A stretch of 64,000 bases of DNA from contig NZ_FTMO01000006.1 in NCBI RefSeq assembly GCF_900156025.1, forward strand, positions 1 to 64,000, written 5' to 3'. A model generated the notes under the pieces. That model searched no databases and had not been told where the DNA came from. It worked only from the letters and a program-made list of their open reading frames with translations. Origin of the DNA: Allobosea sp. TND4EK4 (lineage in GTDB: Bacteria > Pseudomonadota > Alphaproteobacteria > Rhizobiales > Beijerinckiaceae). Position 1 is the first letter of the stretch. Every line of letters begins with the position of its first letter. This document shows, piece after piece, positions 61,875 to 64,000 of this stretch. The translations under genes were made by a program, and so were the position numbers.

Positions 61875-62615
61875 ATGCGCATCTCCCTGTTCAAGCGCCA
61901 GCCGGACCCGGACCGCATCGAGGTGGCCCATGCCGGCCAGCTCTATCCGGTCTCGGTGAAGCGCCGCGCCAATGCGCGGCGCATGACCCTGCGCGTCTCG
62001 CAGGCGACCGGCGAGATCACGCTCACCTTGCCCGAGCGGGTCGATTTCGCCTCCGGCCGGAGCTTCGCCGAGAACCATGGCGGCTGGATCGCGGCGCGCC
62101 TCGCCAAGCGCCCCGCGGCGATCCCTTTCGAGCCCGGCCAGAGCGTGCCGCTGCGCGGCGTGCCCCACCGCATCGTCCACTGGTCGAAGGCCCGCGGGTT
62201 GACGCAGGCCACGCAGGACAAGGACGGCGCGCCGATCATCGCGGTGGCGGGCGAGCCGGCCCATGTCCCCCGCCGGATCAAGGACTTCCTGCGGCGCCTC
62301 GCATTGGAGGATCTGGAACAGGCGGTGCGCCACCACACGGCGCAGCTCGGGATCCCCGCGCGCAAGATCACGATACGCGACACCATCAGCCGCTGGGGCT
62401 CCTGCTCCTCGCAGGGCCATCTCAACTTCTCCTGGCGGCTGATCCTCGCCCCGCCGCTGGTGCTGGACTATCTGGCCGCCCACGAGGTCGCCCATCTCAA
62501 GGAGATGAACCACTCCCACCGCTTCTGGGCGCTGACGCACAAGCTCTGCCCCCGCACCGAGGAGGCCGAGGCCTGGCTGAAGCGCCACGGGGCCAGCCTC
62601 CACGGCTATGGTTGA
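61875..62615 (+). CDS. YgjP/DUF45-type M48-like metallopeptidase
   Basis: This 246-residue protein of the YgjP group has KRRANARRMTLRVSQATGEITLTLPERV, ISRWGSCSSQGHLNFSWRLILAPPLVLDYLAAHEVAHLKEMNHSHRFW with the HExxH zinc site and third His. Such proteins are called M48 or WLM-like metal-dependent hydrolases; substrate unknown, soluble. It follows phaZ by 84 bp on the same strand. Confidence 0.92.
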   Translation: MRISLFKRQPDPDRIEVAHAGQLYPVSVKRRANARRMTLRVSQATGEITLTLPERVDFASGRSFAENHGGWIAARLAKRPAAIPFEPGQSVPLRGVPHRIVHWSKARGLTQATQDKDGAPIIAVAGEPAHVPRRIKDFLRRLALEDLEQAVRHHTAQLGIPARKITIRDTISRWGSCSSQGHLNFSWRLILAPPLVLDYLAAHEVAHLKEMNHSHRFWALTHKLCPRTEEAEAWLKRHGASLHGYG

Positions 62616-62709
62616 GGCCCGAACCGACCACGGCCGCCGCGTTAACCACTTTCTGAAGGCTGCGCCCGCACAGTGAAGGCCGATTCGCTTCCCGTGTGTG
62701 AGTAAGCCT

Positions 62710-62925
62710 ATGGGTCAGGTCATCGCTTTCCGCCGCCCGCAAGCCCCGGCCCGCCCCGATCAGCCGGTCCTCGGCCTGATGTCGGCCGTCGATTTCGCTC
62801 TGCGGGATCTGGCGGAAATCATGCCTCATATCGCACTCGACGCGGCCCGCGAGCAGGCCGAGGCCTGCCGCGCCATGCTGGCCGACGCGTTCAACGCCGA
62901 GATCGAGGCCGAACTCGGCCACTGA
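62710..62925 (+). CDS. small conserved protein of unknown function
   Basis: This 71-residue protein reads MGQVIAFRRPQAPARPDQPVLG followed by two helices (VDFALRDLAEIMPHIALDAAREQAEACRAMLADAFNAEIEAELGH). The GQVIAF-RP opening is common in short Hyphomicrobiales proteins. A GTG at 62698 could extend it by four residues. Soluble, acidic, function unknown. Confidence 0.6.
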   Translation: MGQVIAFRRPQAPARPDQPVLGLMSAVDFALRDLAEIMPHIALDAAREQAEACRAMLADAFNAEIEAELGH

Positions 62926-63039
62926 GGACGCTCCTGCCGCGCCCTGCATGGCTGCCCGTCTCCCGCGCGGGTTGTGGCGCCCGCCGATTTGGCGAAGCTT
63001 CGCTCCCAACGATCGCGGCCGATGGCCGGACAGGGAGAG

Positions 63040-64000
63040 ATGCGCCGCATGTTCCTCGGCAACAGCGATATGGTCGATCTCGTCGATCTGCGGCACAGGC
63101 TGCATCGGCGCCCCGAGATTTCCGGCGAGGAGCGCGAGACCGCCGCGACCATCGTTGCGTTCCTCGAGCCGACCGGTCCGGACCGCATCGTCACCCAGCT
63201 CGGCGGCCATGGCGTCGCCGCCATTTACGAGGGCGCCGAGCCCGGCCCGACCGTGATGGTCCGCTGCGAGCTCGACGCGTTGCCGATCGAGGAGATCTCG
63301 ACCAGCGATCATCGCTCCGAGATTCCCGGAAAGGGTCATCTCTGCGGCCATGACGGCCATATGGCGATCATCGCCGGCCTGGCGCGGGGCCTTGCCCGCA
63401 ACCGGCCCCGGCGCGGCCGTGCCGTGCTGCTGTTCCAGCCGGCGGAGGAGACCGGAGCGGGCGCGGCGGCCGTGATCGCCGATCCGGCATTCGCCGGGAT
63501 CGCGCCGGACTACGCCTTTTCCCTGCACAACCGCCCCGGCGTGCCGGTGGGCCACGCCCGGATTTCGGAGGGCGCGGCGAACTGCGCCTCGCGCGGCATC
63601 AAGATCGTGCTGACGGGCGAGACCTCGCACGCCTCGACGCCGCATCATGCCCGTTCCCCGGCCCCGGCGATCGCCGAGCTCATTCCGGCGCTGACGGCGC
63701 TGGGACCTGGCGGCGAGATCGATGCCGATTTCCGGCTCGTCACGGTGACCCATGTCGCGATCGGCGAGCCTGCCTTCGGCATCACCCCCGGCCATGGCGA
63801 GCTCTGGGCGACTTTGCGCACGCTGAACGATGCGCAGATGGGCGCCCTCTGCGAGGCGGCCGAGGCGCTGGCCCGGGAGGTCGCGGGGCGGAGCCGCCTC
63901 GATGTCGCGATGAGCTATCACGACGTCTTCCATCACTGCGAGAACGACGCCGAGGCCGTCGCCCTGCTGCGCAAGGCGATGGACGAGGAGAACGTCCCCC
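63040..64000 (+). CDS. M20 family amidohydrolase (partial, runs off window)
   Basis: An open frame to the window edge encodes about 320 residues. DLRHRLHRRPEISGEERETAATI, PTVMVRCELDALPIEE, HLCGHDGHMAIIAGLARGLA and LLFQPAEETGAGAAAVI are the metal and catalytic motifs of IAA-amino acid hydrolase/hippurate hydrolase-type M20D enzymes. It would cleave N-acyl amino acids. Possible starts are ATG 63022, 63040 and 63049; GGGAG precedes 63040 closely. The C-terminal end is outside. Confidence 0.9.
   Translation, partial: MRRMFLGNSDMVDLVDLRHRLHRRPEISGEERETAATIVAFLEPTGPDRIVTQLGGHGVAAIYEGAEPGPTVMVRCELDALPIEEISTSDHRSEIPGKGHLCGHDGHMAIIAGLARGLARNRPRRGRAVLLFQPAEETGAGAAAVIADPAFAGIAPDYAFSLHNRPGVPVGHARISEGAANCASRGIKIVLTGETSHASTPHHARSPAPAIAELIPALTALGPGGEIDADFRLVTVTHVAIGEPAFGITPGHGELWATLRTLNDAQMGALCEAAEALAREVAGRSRLDVAMSYHDVFHHCENDAEAVALLRKAMDEENVP

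Overview
The window looks like the chromosome of a high-GC alphaproteobacterium of the Hyphomicrobiales (Rhizobiales), plausibly close to Bosea or Methylobacterium. The clues are a RegB/ActS-RegA/ActR pair beside an MmcB-like gene, an intracellular PHA depolymerase, a protocatechuate (pca) branch for aromatic compounds, an ECF-type biotin transporter, and intergenic palindromes of the GTCATTGCGAG / GTCATCCCGG kind common in that order. This placement is inference from gene content; no rRNA or species marker is present.

Bases 1 to about 26.6 kb are an integrated mobile island. The left 5 kb is a worn accessory zone: the 3' end of an IS66 element, a biotin transporter in which bioN is inverted relative to bioY-bioM, a decayed IS3 orfA, and an intact ISL3-family IS with a 7-8 bp target duplication. 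From 5.1 kb a transfer and maintenance module begins. On the minus strand, read from 13 kb downwards, are DUF932, ParB-like, Toprim, DUF2493/SLOG, a 51-residue coiled-coil protein and DUF736. On the plus strand are a SprT-like protein, a 403-residue protein of unknown function, a ParA/TraL-like ATPase, a small tail-anchored protein, a VirD4/TraD-type coupling protein, a MobF relaxase-helicase, two small proteins and a large serine recombinase. The recombinase frame ends inside a minus-strand tRNA-Arg(CCG) at 26528-26604, which marks the right end of the island. No mating-pair-formation (VirB/Trb) genes are seen, so within this window it reads as a mobilizable element or part of an ICE. An IS1-like element with an internally deleted transposase and an HTH-ImmA cassette sits between the coupling-protein and relaxase genes.

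Bases 26.6 to 64 kb look like ordinary chromosome. In order they hold a truncated solute-binding-protein pseudogene next to an inverted copy of the tRNA 3' end; an HEAGH metalloprotease-like gene; a peptide ABC transporter operon ending in an M20 deacylase; a FadB/FadJ-type beta-oxidation enzyme; a translationally coupled FecR / CHASE2-PAS-GGDEF-EAL pair; a gamma-glutamyltransferase; a branched-chain-type ABC transporter directly downstream of pobA; a divergent AraC regulator; the cluster TRAP-pcaH-pcaG-pcaF-pcaI-pcaJ-pcaB; mmcB; the RegA/RegB two-component pair; phaZ; a YgjP-type metallopeptidase; a small conserved protein; and the start of an M20 amidohydrolase cut by the window edge.

The aromatic genes form a plausible route: import, 4-hydroxybenzoate to protocatechuate (PobA), ring cleavage (PcaHG), cycloisomerisation (PcaB), CoA activation (PcaIJ) and thiolysis (PcaF). 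The decarboxylase and enol-lactonase (PcaC, PcaD or fused PcaL) are not in the window. The most unusual signals are in the island: Shine-Dalgarno sequences held in perfect hairpins ahead of two genes, a 14-base motif repeated upstream of three plus-strand genes, matched leader motifs ahead of pairs of minus-strand genes, and an integrase whose C-terminus is encoded by the antisense strand of the tRNA attachment site.
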